A stretch of DNA of 64,000 nt, from assembly GCF_963678635.1 (NCBI RefSeq), contig NC_087067.1, positions 41,064,379 to 41,128,378 on the forward strand, in the 5' to 3' direction. The notes beneath the pieces are model-generated. The model was not told the DNA's origin, ran no database searches, and saw only the letters and a list, made by a program, of their open reading frames with translations. Made by a program: the position numbers and the translations under genes. Every line of letters begins with the position of its first letter. Position 1 is the stretch's first letter. Positions 49,308-60,264 of the stretch are shown piece by piece. Origin of the DNA: Symsagittifera roscoffensis. Taxonomy: Eukaryota > Xenacoelomorpha > Acoela > Convolutidae.

Positions 49308-49570
49308 AAGTGAACTCGACAATTGCGTGAGCACGAAGATCTAGGATCAATCTCCCGATAGAAAAATTCCTTTGAAAACTGGTCTCACTACAAAAAAAAC
49401 CCTGAGCATGTATATTCCTTACTTTCCGACCGATCGGGGCAAAGCTCTGAGTGTTTTGACTGCCTTTTAATTTCTCTGGAGTATTTTTCGCTCAAACAAT
49501 TTAACGAAGAAATTTTAAAAAAATAGAAAGTTGAAAAAAAGGTTTTGAGATTTTTTTTGTAATCATGGAA
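49308..49570 (+). repeat. Tandem RepA-related fragments (3' end, then 5' end)
   Basis: 49308-49425 carries GTGAGCACGAAGATCTAGGATCAATCTCCCG and the CCTGAGCATGTATATTCC 3' region. 49426-49570 then restarts with CGGGGCAAAGCTCTGAGTGT and TTTTGACTGCCTTTTAA. Confidence 0.5.
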
Positions 49571-49579
49571 AAAACAATA

Positions 49580-50430
49580 ACAACCAAATCACCCATTTTA
49601 ATTTTTCTTATAAATTTTTTAAAGCGCTGGAAACCGTCGATTAAAATGATACACATATATGTTTCATAGATGAATCCTCGAACTGAAATCTAAGTTTGAG
49701 CTGTGAAACATCTACATAGTTGGCATTCATATTTCATGAATTAATCTTAGATGTAACATCCATGTTTCAGTCAAAATTCATCACGGATACATCAAAATAA
49801 TTTGCATCCTTGTTTTATAGATAGAACTTTGATAAAAATGAATAAAGCAAGGATAAAAAGACGAAAAAGTTCGGAATGGTCATGCAACTTCAACGCAAGA
49901 GGGTTTAATTATTGAAAATTGGTTGAGCAGTTCTGTTAATTTTTTGAAAATAGGTAATATACAAAACTGTCGATTGAACATTTAGAGGACACAGAAACTA
50001 AGTTATAAGCAATGAATGTTATAGAGGTTGAGGAGTTATTTCTTGATGTGTGTGATGCTCTCTTAAAATCAATCTTTTTATTCATTGTATTTTGAATTGA
50101 CTTTTAAAGTCGACAAAATTGTCCGCAAGAAGTACTTAGTTTCTAATATAATTTTGGTCAAAGTTCTGTACATAGTGATTAAATAAAGGTAGTATTTTGG
50201 CTCTTTTCCGCTACCCCTAAAAAAATTTCACATGTTCTATTTTAATAGTTTTTGTAACCGTTAAAAAGTTTACTAAATTTGAAAAACTAATCACAATCTA
50301 AAATATTAAAGAAAGTTGAATTTCAAAAACAACTCTGATTTTAAAATAAATAATTTTTACACCTCTGGATCATTTTGAACTTTCATTTTTCAAAATAACA
50401 TGCTGGCAAAAACGCAACAATTTTAGTTCA
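49580..50430. other. Non-coding internal stretch of the LTR element
   Basis: No frame, repeat family or retroviral motif recognised. This is where gag-pol would be expected if it had been retained. Composition changes to the G-poor type near 50430. Confidence 0.4.
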
Positions 50431-51217
50431 GATTCAGCCAATAGGATTCACTTAAATCCGTCACCTTCTATATCTCTAACACCAACCTATTAGCCGAAAG
50501 ATATTAAACTCCAGGCATATCTAAAATAAGCAAACCACTCAAACTTGACAACTTAAATAAATACCACCATAATATCATAACCCTCCCTTATCTAATAACG
50601 CAAAGATCAACAATATTTTCCCAACTCAGACCTCAAAAACCCTCCAACCAAAAATGGAAAATTAGCCTAAAGTAAAAAAGGACCATATTTATTTGGCCTA
50701 TAGTACAAATATCTCAAAATACCCTAGATCACCCGACAAATAAAAATAAAGCAAAGAAGACCTCCCGAACACCATAAAATTAGCCCCCAACAACTTATCA
50801 CAAAGCTCAACCCACTTGCCAAAAAATCAATAAATAACTCGACCACACTTGAATCTCACCTCAAACAACAAAAAAAATTTGACAAAGAAATCATTTCTTA
50901 AATGCTCTTCTCTCGATCAGTCAATATCTTTAAAAATACAATTTTAAATCTTTTAATAAACTTTTTCATACTATTCAAATTTTTGTTCATATTTCTATTT
51001 GATACTTTTGAAGCTTTTATAATCATTTCAAATATTTTTGCAACATTTTTTAAATTTTCTACTCTCTATTTGAAATATACCTCCAACTTTCCCAAATCAT
51101 TGATCATATTCACAGGTACGATAATCCAAAGTCTATTTAAATGATACGAACAATTTTTAGTAGAACAGATAATTTTTTACTATTTGTAATTTTCAACATA
51201 TTTTTATCATCCCTAAT
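50430..51217 (+). other. Start of the G-poor part of the LTR element, no intact frame
   Basis: A/C-rich sequence with many stops. The frame at 50902-51144 is very rich in Phe, Ile and Leu and could be a decayed membrane protein, but its phase does not join the following ORF. Confidence 0.3.
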
Positions 51218-51225
51218 ATTGACAA

Positions 51226-52469
51226 TGTGTAAAAAAGGCAATAATCACGTTCGCCTTAGCAACAGTTCTTTCAATTCTTTTCATTGAAGAATACTACAAT
51301 AAACATAAATCTTCCCACTAAAAAAAATCAATCAGAACACTTTCAAAAATTGCTAACCAACAATCACAAAATCAGTCTTCACCGACATCATCCAAAGAAA
51401 ACCCAACAATACCTACAACTACCCCAAACCCCCAAACATCCACACGAATTTCTTTCCAAGATAATCCATAAACTTTTGAAGAACGACACGCTCAATTATC
51501 CGAACCATTAGAACCAGTTCAGCGACAGGCACACCTAAGTGAACCAACATATAAGTTGTACCCCACATTACCACAAGAATTAAGTAGAATAAGAAACATT
51601 AGTCATAACCAAAATACAGTCAAAAAAAATAGACAAATTATACATCCACGACGAAACAGAAGTTTTCAAACCCCTAGAGTTCATTTTGATATACCCCAAT
51701 CACCAACACCAACTACTTCAGAAAACCCAAATAGTACATTACCAGAAACTCCCCCACTCCTTTCACAACGTAGCACCTCAAGTATTCCCTCAGATTACTT
51801 AGGTTCAACACCAACATCTGAACAAACACGTGAAAATTCCTTTAACCCCCCCCCCCCCCCAATCCCACAACACGACTACCATATTGGACAACACACTCAT
51901 ATACACAAGGTGAACCAAACTTAGTAATCGACCCAATAGATATTTCTACGGATACAACACTATCATCACTACCAGAAACATTATCACTACCGTCAACACC
52001 ATCATTAAGTCAAATTTCACCGACGCTTTTCCCTTTAAATTTTCCAAATAACCTCGACGCTAGATATCGAGAACAATCATCAACAAATATCCCTTTACGA
52101 TTAGATTGGAACACATTCGTAGCACCTCCACCATTATTTGGACAACATCAAGAAAGTAACCGACTCCACAGTTGGGCACTCAAAAGACTAAAATATAGAC
52201 AAGATATCCACGAAGATATTCGTGAACACAATATTCAATTACTTCAACAAAATAGTCTCCAATTGAAATTCGAAATCACGATCAAACTTACTAATATTGT
52301 TCAACATCCCTACCCATTAAATCCACCAAATATAACAGCTCAATCGCTACCACCACCATTTATAACAACTGAAGTAATATATAAGTACGATAGATATACC
52401 AAAAACACAATTGGTTACATAACATTTTATAACCCATACTCAGGATTATCATACACATGTATATTCTAA
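51226..52469 (+). pseudogene. Pre-env ORF of the LTR element: membrane segment plus Ser/Pro-rich domain
   Basis: One frame starts near 51226 with a hydrophobic stretch (IITFALATVLSILFI), then a long Ser/Thr/Pro/Asn-rich region with basic clusters. It has TAA at 51319 and 51469. At a run of 15 C (51846-51860) the frame shifts. The second part, to TAA at 52467-52469, ends in a more globular sequence with charged helical character (HSWALKRLKYRQDIHEDIRE). It overlaps the next frame's ATG by 13 bases. I do not recognise a family and see no retroviral Gag or Pol signature. A membrane-anchored accessory protein is a guess from the hydrophobic segment alone. Confidence 0.5.
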
Positions 52470-54595
52470 AAATATTAACATTTCAACACATCTTTTTTCT
52501 AATATTTTCCGACCAGAACACAAATCCTTCTCCTCGCACAGGACCCCAGGATTTATTAGTAACACACTACGATTGTGAAGAAAACGATCAAAAAACACTA
52601 CACAAATATGCAATAAATCAAGTATCACAATGCGAAACAGAACCACAAGCTATAGAAACTACAAATGTAATAGCAACATTGTATTCAAAAGCCCGAGCAA
52701 CAACAGTCACAGGATATAAATTTACAGCAACATTTTCCGAAAAGAAAGTACACTGTTCACAAGTTTTTAATGGAAATAAGAACCGACTTGATCACGAATC
52801 ATTCTATCAAAGTAATATAGAACGACTTTTACATTTAAATCCCGATGATTGTAAAAACGAACTACTCATAATAAACATCACAAGAAATAGAAACACAGAC
52901 AGGAAAATAGTAAATTTCCAAGTCTTTGCCGATTCTGTACACCAAGCACAGCTTGAAAGATATCAAGGACATATAAAACTAGACGAAAAATACCCATACA
53001 ACAGCGCACACGGAAGATTAATTTATGACATACACGATAAACACTGGATACCACACAATTGAGAAAAAAGACCCCTCAAACTGCAAAGCAAAGCAGACAC
53101 AAAAAATAAAGGATATCCAGAAATAATGTTTTTCGATTGGAAATTACAACTCGAAAAAGTACAACTCACACGAGACTTATCAGATAACACAATGATCTAT
53201 CAAGGAATTAGATTACGTTGCAAAAATGATCAAGGTTATTGTGAACCTACAACACGGACACAAGCAACAATTGTTTGATTTCCCGAAGATACATGCACAA
53301 CATTTCAAGTAGCAAAAATACACGCTCGAATGATAAAATTTCATGAAAAATAATTTATAGAATCAATTCCATACGAACAAGTAAATCCATTCCGAAAACA
53401 AAGTAATGATTTTAGAAATGTTCATGATATAGAAAATAAATTAACACGTTTCCAAATATATCAAGAAACAGAAATTGCATGCAAATACAGAAATCCACTT
53501 TATAAAACACAATACTCTGAAATACTTGTCGAATACAAAAAAGGTTTCGACATGACCACTGGAAAAATAAAATTTGACCCTTATGCCACAGGTCACCCTC
53601 TAAATGAAGGAACATCATACATACCAGTTAACTTTCAAAAAAGCACAGGTCAACCTGGTGGAAAACTAAAGCCACATGACAGTAGAAGTACACGTTTACA
53701 AGAACTATCACTAATGAATAACACCTATTTTGGTAATATTCATTACAATATTCACTTAGATATGAAGTTAGACTACACAATTAGTCAAATTTTTAAAGAA
53801 ATGTCACTCTCCGAATTAGAAACACTTCACCAATTATGCGAATTGGAAAGGACACAAATCCTACAATCACTCGCACTAGCAGTACTAAAAATACTCTACG
53901 CAGGATACTTATTGTCAGGAAATAGATTAAATTTTCCAGACTACGAAAGAAATATTTTTTGGTTTTATACTTGTACCAAAAAAGTATCACCACTATATGT
54001 TTTTGAAGATAAACGTTGTTATAAAAGAATCCCTATATTCTATAAAAATAAAGTACATTTTGTCGACACACTTTCAAGACGAACATATTTTTGGGATACC
54101 GCAATCCCATGTGGATCAAAAAATAGCCACAATGTAGTACAATTGAATCCTGATGAAGATAAATACTATCGCCTTACACCATACCCTACGTTAATGCAAT
54201 CACTCGAAAAATTTTCACCCGAAAGCATCAGAGCTATTGCTCGTAATCCAAATATTGACTTACAATCAATTGGATTATATTCTAAATCAGATATCCAACA
54301 TCACATTAGAACACAACAATTTCAAGAATTATTAACACAAATGGACACTATACAAAGACAGTCAATTGACCAGAATTTAAGAAAACTTGCCGAAACCGCA
54401 GGATTTGCAGATATTTATACACAAGATTATAGCGGATATTTTAAAGACATTAAAGACTACATAAATTTAAACGGTGAAAAATACAGACCGCAGGATATTA
54501 AACCTATAAATATTTTCAGTTTTGTCATCCTAAAAAACGAAATTCTAGCTTTTCTAGGATGGCCCTATTACATCTTAGAAAAATTAACGATCTGA
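52457..54595 (+). pseudogene. Envelope glycoprotein-like frame of the LTR element
   Basis: A single frame of 713 codons up to TGA 54593, interrupted by TGA 53060, TGA 53276 and TAA 53351. The start codon is followed by a typical signal peptide (MYILKILTFQHIFFLIFSD). Several Cys pairs, N-x-T sites (such as INIT and NNTY) and a Trp-rich, hydrophobic C-terminal section follow. The Cys-rich central part, with a Gly-Tyr-Cys and a nearby Trp-replaced-by-TGA position, reminds me of the fusion glycoprotein type shared by chuviruses and some BEL/Pao env genes. This is recognition by eye only. Role if intact: surface glycoprotein for cell entry. This copy cannot make a full-length product under the standard code. 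Confidence 0.55.
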
Positions 54596-55196
54596 TACGC
54601 AATGTTTAACTTTATAGGATTTCTTTTCTCACTCTTAAAAGGAATCTATAACACATGCGCTACACACACACAAGTAAACAGACAAGCAAGTGTAGCACGC
54701 ATACTGTTTGCAGGAATTTTTTGGAATTTTTTCATCATCAATCAACAAAATACTTCTAGATGCACAAATAAAAGAATATAACACGAAAATATCCACAAGA
54801 CAGAACACTTACGACGAAGAACACAATAATATAGAGATAACACCTACCGCACCACAGTTGCCACCCCTACCACAAAAACATTCATTATCATTAGTTCTCC
54901 GTAATTTCCGAAACCTAGCAATCACAAATAATCCAAATTCTAGACCAAATATACCACAAAGCCCCATCCAACATATAATGACCCATCATTCACAAAATGA
55001 TAATACATACGAAAAAATTATAGAACAACCCCACACCACCACTTTTCAGTCTCAAAATAATCATTTTTTTTTATCCCACGACGAGCCGACAACTTGGATC
55101 CCTACATCGCTCAAATTCCCACCCAGCCAACCTCCAAACTCAAATCCCAATAATCCCACTTTTTGCTTTCCCACCACCCGATTTTCCGATTATTAA
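54596..55196 (+). pseudogene. Decayed C-terminal continuation of env and a Pro-rich tail
   Basis: After TGA 54593 the same phase stays open for about 60 codons with a hydrophobic helix. Near 54700 the likely continuation moves to another phase (54708-55196). That tail is Pro/Ser/Asn-rich and contains PTAP at 54843-54854 followed by PPLP, both late-budding-type motifs in retroviruses and enveloped viruses. It could be the cytosolic tail of env or a separate small ORF. Confidence 0.45.
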
Positions 55197-55987
55197 TATA
55201 TCATCAAGCACGAATTCTGATACTAACTCAGATATTTCAGTTTTATACTCCATCTCACAATTTAATAACCCTAATGTAGAAACCCCTGACGAATTTGCAG
55301 ACTCCGAACCATCTCCATCAAATTATACTCAGACCAACTCCTCAGTTTTTTCAAAACCCCCTTTTCAACCAATTCCATCAAATCATTCACTCCCATCCGT
55401 TTCCACTCCTTCTTATGCTTCGCAAGTGACCCCAACCTATTCTCCACTTCATTCCGTCAGATCATATAATAATTCTCCAGATACCCCCCAAATTTCCCAG
55501 GAACTCGATAATTTTGTTACCCTACAACAACAGTTAATACACCCTAACACCCTCACAATACATCAACTATCATCCACAATAGAATCCTCAAACCCACCTA
55601 CTCCTACACCCTCCTCAGCTTACACTGCATCATTCACACAATCATCCACATCCACCGAAACATCTAGTAGCACTCACCGAGCTTATCGCACTTTTAAACG
55701 AAAGTTCCCGAATCACCCATTCCCGACCAAACCCGGAACATCCTGCAAATATATTAATCACCCGCAACACATAAACACGAAAAATTTTCTTGCAATCACC
55801 TTACCCTCATTTCCACAATATACATTAAACACACCTAACGATACTAATGACACACGTAGTTTTGTAGATGAACATGTTTTAATGCCAACACTTCATTGGA
55901 CAGCTTATTATCATTTTAGTAACCCCCTTTGCCTACCACTAACTAATACTCATCAGCATAGAAAGAAACAAAGACATGTTATATAGA
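55155..55987 (+). pseudogene. Post-env ORF 1 of the LTR element, unrecognised
   Basis: Open for about 275 codons in a phase different from the preceding frame and overlapping it. No ATG near the start, so it is either reached by splicing or joined to the previous frame by a lost frameshift. The first two thirds are Ser/Thr/Pro/Asn-rich. A basic patch (RAYRTFKRKFPNHPFP) is followed by a more ordered C-terminal third with aromatic residues, ending in HRKKQRHVI. No known domain recognised. The basic patches would be compatible with a nuclear or RNA-binding regulatory protein, but this is a guess. Confidence 0.4.
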
Positions 55988-56617
55988 CTCACTACAACAC
56001 TAACACCTCGACAATTTACTTACGTAGGATATAAAAAATTACTAAAAACATTCACTGCACCCCGAGCTAACGAATTTACACTAGAATATTACGACCATAA
56101 TATCATCCGACCTAATCAAGACTAATTTTCAGAAAAAATTTTCATCAAAACATCATACGTATTCACACTTAATATTTTTGATAGAAAGTATGATCACATG
56201 ATTTCAAAATCTTTAGCTGATATTCAAGCTTACGAAAGTTTCTATGACAAATTTCAGTTATTTTCACTAACCTTTCACTTTCTTTCACCACATGAACGCC
56301 ATTTGCACTGTTCCCACGATATTATGTTACGCACTAAACAAACCCTCACATATACATACTATCGTTTTATACAAAATCATTTTGGTTTGCATACCCCATC
56401 AAGACAACTTCACCATCGTTTTCAGTTTCTTAACTCAAAGTACACATCACCGTTTTTCCTTAATTTTACATATTGCATCAAAGATACTAACCTCCACGGC
56501 ATCCTCCGCAACTATGACCCAGTTACCCAAATGTATATATTTTGTCCCATCACAAAGACCTTTAATGCCGAAGAATCCACACACCTTACTAGTTTGCAGA
56601 AGGCACTGAAGAACTGA
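55976..56617 (+). pseudogene. Post-env ORF 2 of the LTR element, unrecognised, one in-frame stop
   Basis: Starts at an ATG that overlaps the end of the previous frame by about 12 bases and runs 213 codons to TGA 56615, with a single TAA at 56123. The sequence is rich in Phe, Tyr and His, not low in complexity, and looks like a folded protein (for example KYDHMISKSLADIQAYESFY). I do not recognise it. Overlapping start/stop arrangement and position after env are typical of accessory genes in complex retroviruses. A third phase continues after it through LQLLWPLLQTK into the duplicated exon. Confidence 0.45.
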
Positions 56618-56693
56618 AAACCATTAAAGCACTTCAATTGCTTTGGCCACTGCTACAAACTAAAAACATGATACGCATACTAGCCAAATTACT

Positions 56694-56978
56694 AACAAAC
56701 TCCGACATAATACACGCCATTTTCCCCCACGGTTTTTTCCCCGACGACTAACAGGTAAGTATAATTTATACATATTTTTCACTAATCAATTTAAAATAAA
56801 TACTAACCATTCTTTACTCATGTTTCATTTAGATCTTTAGTCAGATATTATACACGACATCTTCCCCCACGGCTTTTTCCCAGAAGATTAACAGGTAAGT
56901 ATAATTTAAAATACTCTTCACTAATAAATTTAAATTAGTACTAACCATTTTCTATCAATGTTTGATTTATATTTCTAG
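56694..56978 (+). repeat. Tandemly duplicated exon plus short intron at the 3' end of the LTR element
   Basis: Two copies of an exon encoding SDIIH(A/D)IFPHGFFP(D/E)D and a stop, each ending TAACAG|GTAAGTATAATTTA. Intron 1 is 56755-56840 and intron 2 is 56895-56978, each with a perfect TACTAAC branch point (56801-56807, 56939-56945) and a TTTAG or TCTAG acceptor. The second exon is 54 bases, a multiple of three. The peptide is kept between copies while the DNA differs at several third positions. Confidence 0.7.
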
Positions 56979-58483
56979 TGTTCACATCACGATCATCCAC
57001 AAAACAGAAAAGAAAAATAAAAATACAAACTTGTTAACTTCTCTTAAAATTTGTTAATTTCTTGCGCTAAATAATGTAATAAAATTCATACCAAATGTAG
57101 TAATTTATCAATAAATTATTTCCCCATGAAGCAGTAAACTTAATTACGATGAAAATTTATAATTTTAAAATTCCCCAAACGCAGTAAAATTCAAATTCTA
57201 TGCAATACATTGATAAAATGAGAAAGCAGTACTAACCTTTTCAAATATTTTCATTCACTCGCACAAGAATTCTATCCAAACTCGCACAGCTCGCCCAAGA
57301 AGAATTGCTTAAATAATGATTTTAAGTTTCAAGTTTTCACGCTCAACAACTATAACACACGATAACAAGTTTCAAACTTTCCTTTAATCCGGATGGAAAG
57401 GAATTATATACTAAACCAAACTAACCAACGCAGCTTACTAAACACCACAAATCATAAAATAACAGCATGACTAAGAAAAGAAAACCAACGGTACCCAAAC
57501 CGGATTAACCCAGTTTAGAACTGGATAATTTATTCTTTTGAAGACTATTATAAAAACTAAGAAAGGAATCATAAAACACAAAAAAGTCGCAAGACAAACC
57601 CATACCAAAAACAATTTGATTTTTGAAAAAATGACACAACCAAAGTAACAAAGAAAAGACCAACATAAACCCAACATAAAACGTTATCACATAACAGGAC
57701 CTCTCAAAGAAACAGCATGAAATCATACTCCCACTCCTGGCCTAACCCACCAGAGAGGACGTCTTGAGCATGCTCTATAGCCGGCCTAACCCACCGCGCT
57801 ACATCCACGCTTTGTGACCACACTTCTATTTTTAATAATTGGTTCTCAAGGGTGAGTAACTCTTCAAAATAACCAAACTAAAACAAAACGCTTTTGTGAA
57901 AATGACTAACTAAAATCATGATTAAAAAATTGAATTAACATAATTTTATAAAATGTAACTCATACTTTGCAGTATACACAACAACACAGACGAACATCCA
58001 AAGACTAGATGATCTCATCACACTCGAACAAAAGAATGGCTAAGCACAACCGACATGCCGTCCACAATCACAACTCAAAGGATTTAGAGTACAACTTGAC
58101 TTCGCAGAAAAGGACTTCATTGAACTAGACCAATGACCACCTCGATGTTCAAGTATACGTACAGATCCGAGTTACGAGGCATCCCTTCCACACACGATCT
58201 TCACGCCATTCCCAGACGAGGTTGCACACAAAACAAGTTCTCTACATAATACAGAAAAACCCGTCATAGCAAACCATTTTGAAATCGGATTGATTTCATT
58301 GGGGATCACAGTCGTTGTCAAAGACAACGTAATAATTTCCTGTCCATAATTCCAGCGTCCTGGAACTTCCTTATCCAAGAGGAACCGGACAAGAATACGA
58401 TGTTCACCAAATTCCAACGTTCATCATCATTCCTTCAAATTGCAGAAAGATAATTCTAAAAAACTCTGTAAAACCCGGATGGG
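56979..58483 (+). other. 3' non-coding part of the LTR element
   Basis: No intact frame on the element's strand. Two GG(T/C)CTAACCCACC words near 57740 and 57785 are in reverse a GGTGGGTTAGGCC repeat reminiscent of a Pol III A box, but no B box follows. An 81-codon minus-strand frame at 58172-58417 is more G+C-rich than the flanks and unrecognised. A purine stretch GGATGGG ends this part at the LTR. Confidence 0.4.
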
Positions 58484-58877
58484 TGGAACCTGATCTAAAC
58501 TACATTTTATAATTGGATAAATTGGATATTTTACCACTGTAAAATATTTAATATTAACCAATCATAATCCATCTAACTAACAACCCACTTATTTGTAAGT
58601 GCTGAAATTACTTGTAATTTCAGCACCAGAGAGATTTGAATTTAACTTAGAAATTAGTTGCCTCTCCAAGAGAACTTCAGCTGCCGCAATAAGCCAGTAT
58701 ACTCTAGATCTATTGAGCCTAGCAGAGACTAGTTAAACACCCTGAGACTAGTAGATATAAGAGTAAGATTAGGATCGGTATTAGACTAAGAAGTTGCACG
58801 AATCTATCCGGCCGAAAATAAGATAGCGTGACGAGCAGACGGTGTACCCTATCCGAAATTACTCTATGAGTTAACCA
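58484..58877 (+). repeat. 3' LTR of the 12-kb retroelement
   Basis: 394 bp, collinear with 46853-47246, TGGAACC...TTAACCA. The palindrome at 58599-58626 is identical to the one in the 5' LTR. Confidence 0.93.
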
Positions 58878-59398
58878 AATACATCTTAACTCAACTGGGC
58901 TTTTCAGAAAAAAAAATTCTTTGTTTGTATTTTCATTCTAATTTTTGAAAAGGCATATATCGATGGCAGCAATTAAGTTATAAAAACTAGTTATCAATTT
59001 ACTGAAGAATAGATATCATCAATAAGACAAACAAAAATGTGGGTTGTATCTATGCTTGTATCTAAGTAAAGAACAACTGAATTATACAGAGCTTTCTTTG
59101 ATAACTGTTGATAAAACGAGTCAGACAATTTTGATTTAAGTTTTCAATAAGCTAACGTTGCATAGCGATCATGGCAACATCATTTTGCAATTTGATCATT
59201 AAGTAGTGACTCATAAACTATTAAACTAAGACAAGTTTCTTTTCGTTCTTAACCCTCCATCAAAAGTAAATGGCTTTTGAGTTTACCAACAGATATTGAC
59301 GGCGAACAAAATATGGCTGGTATATGTGATTAAAATAGCCACTTTTTTGTAAAAAGCAAGAATAGAGTCGCTTTGAAGCCCGCAAACTAACTTTGCTA
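58878..59398. other. Stretch without a recognisable gene
   Basis: AT-rich flank of the LTR element, leading into the tandem duplication. A CATGGCAACATCATTTTGC word near 59170 is related to the palindromic motif at the start of each tandem unit. Confidence 0.35.
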
Positions 59399-59892
59399 AA
59401 AAATGACAATCGTTGCAACATAATGTCGAAAATTTGACAATATGCAGTGACGCATTATTTTTAAAGTTCTAACATGTTTTTAGTGAAGAAAAGGCTATTT
59501 GAGTTTCTTTCAGACTTAGATGAATTGATGACTTGAAGTGAGAACTGTGCTGTAAAAAGCATAAAAAACTATTTGGTTTTTGGTTAACGTATCTAATAGC
59601 TTAAGGTTGATGACTGTTTATTTTTTGATGATATTTTGTTTTAGTAGTCAAGGCAATAATTCAAAAAGATCATGTCGATCTCACTCTAACATTGCATTTC
59701 AGCAGTCCTGCAGACCAAGAAATCAGAGTAAAACGAAAATCAGTATCAGACTAAAAAAAACTGCCCTTGCTTATCTAGCCAGAAACCATTTTATAACCAT
59801 TTTCCACAGATATATGATGTGCTCAATTGAGATGATATGCTCAACAACCTGTCCCGACAACCTTAATTCAGAACAAAAATGCTTGTAAAAGG

Positions 59893-60250
59893 CCAAATCG
59901 CTGAACGTTCCGACTGCCTCAGGTCCAAAGAACAAGGATGATGTTAAAGAAGGTAAAGCTTTGTGAACGGTTCAAAAAAATTTGAAATAAAAGGACTTTT
60001 AAAAAAAAAGATAATTGAAAAAATCATTTTTAAAAAGTCCACTCTCACGCTCTTCAGTGAACAAAATGATGCAGAGAATCCATAACTTGTCTCATATCAA
60101 GTTGGGTCGATATCTGGGCCAGATTAAAACACCGCTCACGTGTTATAAGAGCGGATTATGTTGCACATTAATTGACCCAAATTAGCTAAATTTGCATTTT
60201 TCAAACGGCAAAAAAGAACAGGTGAAAAATTCTGCTAAAGTTGATCTCAA
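59893..60250 (+). repeat. Old RepA relative in tandem unit 1
   Basis: CTGAACGTTCCGACTGCC, CACTCTCACGCTCTTCAGTG, CAGATTAAAACACCGCTCACGT, TTAATTGACCCAAATTAGC and GAACAGGTGAAAAATT follow the RepA order at low identity. The same stretch recurs at about 61294-61650 in unit 2. Confidence 0.6.
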
Positions 60251-60264
60251 TTCAAAGCTTAGTT

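Larger units (their letters stand above)
46853..58877 (+). mobile_element. LTR retroelement with env-like and accessory frames, no recognisable gag-pol
   Basis: Bounded by two direct 394-bp repeats that begin TGGAACC and end TTAACCA (TG...CA). They differ at about 16 positions (about 4%). A purine-rich GGATGGG directly precedes the 3' LTR. A pyrimidine tract with an acceptor-like CAG follows the 5' LTR (47278). The left internal part (47.3-50.4 kb) is filled with RepA, SINE-like and fold-back insertions. From about 50.4 to 57.3 kb the strand is G-poor (53701-53760: 5 G, 10 C) and holds the coding remnants. I find no protease, reverse transcriptase, RNase H or integrase motif. No clear target-site duplication is seen (ACTTT left, AATAC right). 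Dead copy with multiple stops. Confidence 0.85.

Noticed and set aside
52457..54595. Alternative genetic code with TGA as Trp
   Set aside because: A TAA stop and several frameshifts also break the element's frames, and the CAP and alpha-kinase genes need no recoding, so ordinary decay is simpler.
57720..57840. tRNA-like GGTGGGTTAGGCC words on the minus strand
   Set aside because: A-box-like words occur twice, but no B box, cloverleaf or CCA-adjacent structure follows.
59580..59888. Small frame repeated in the tandem units, first thought to be a secreted Cys-rich peptide family
   Set aside because: Differences between copies are mainly amino-acid-changing, as expected without selection, and the third copy is truncated.
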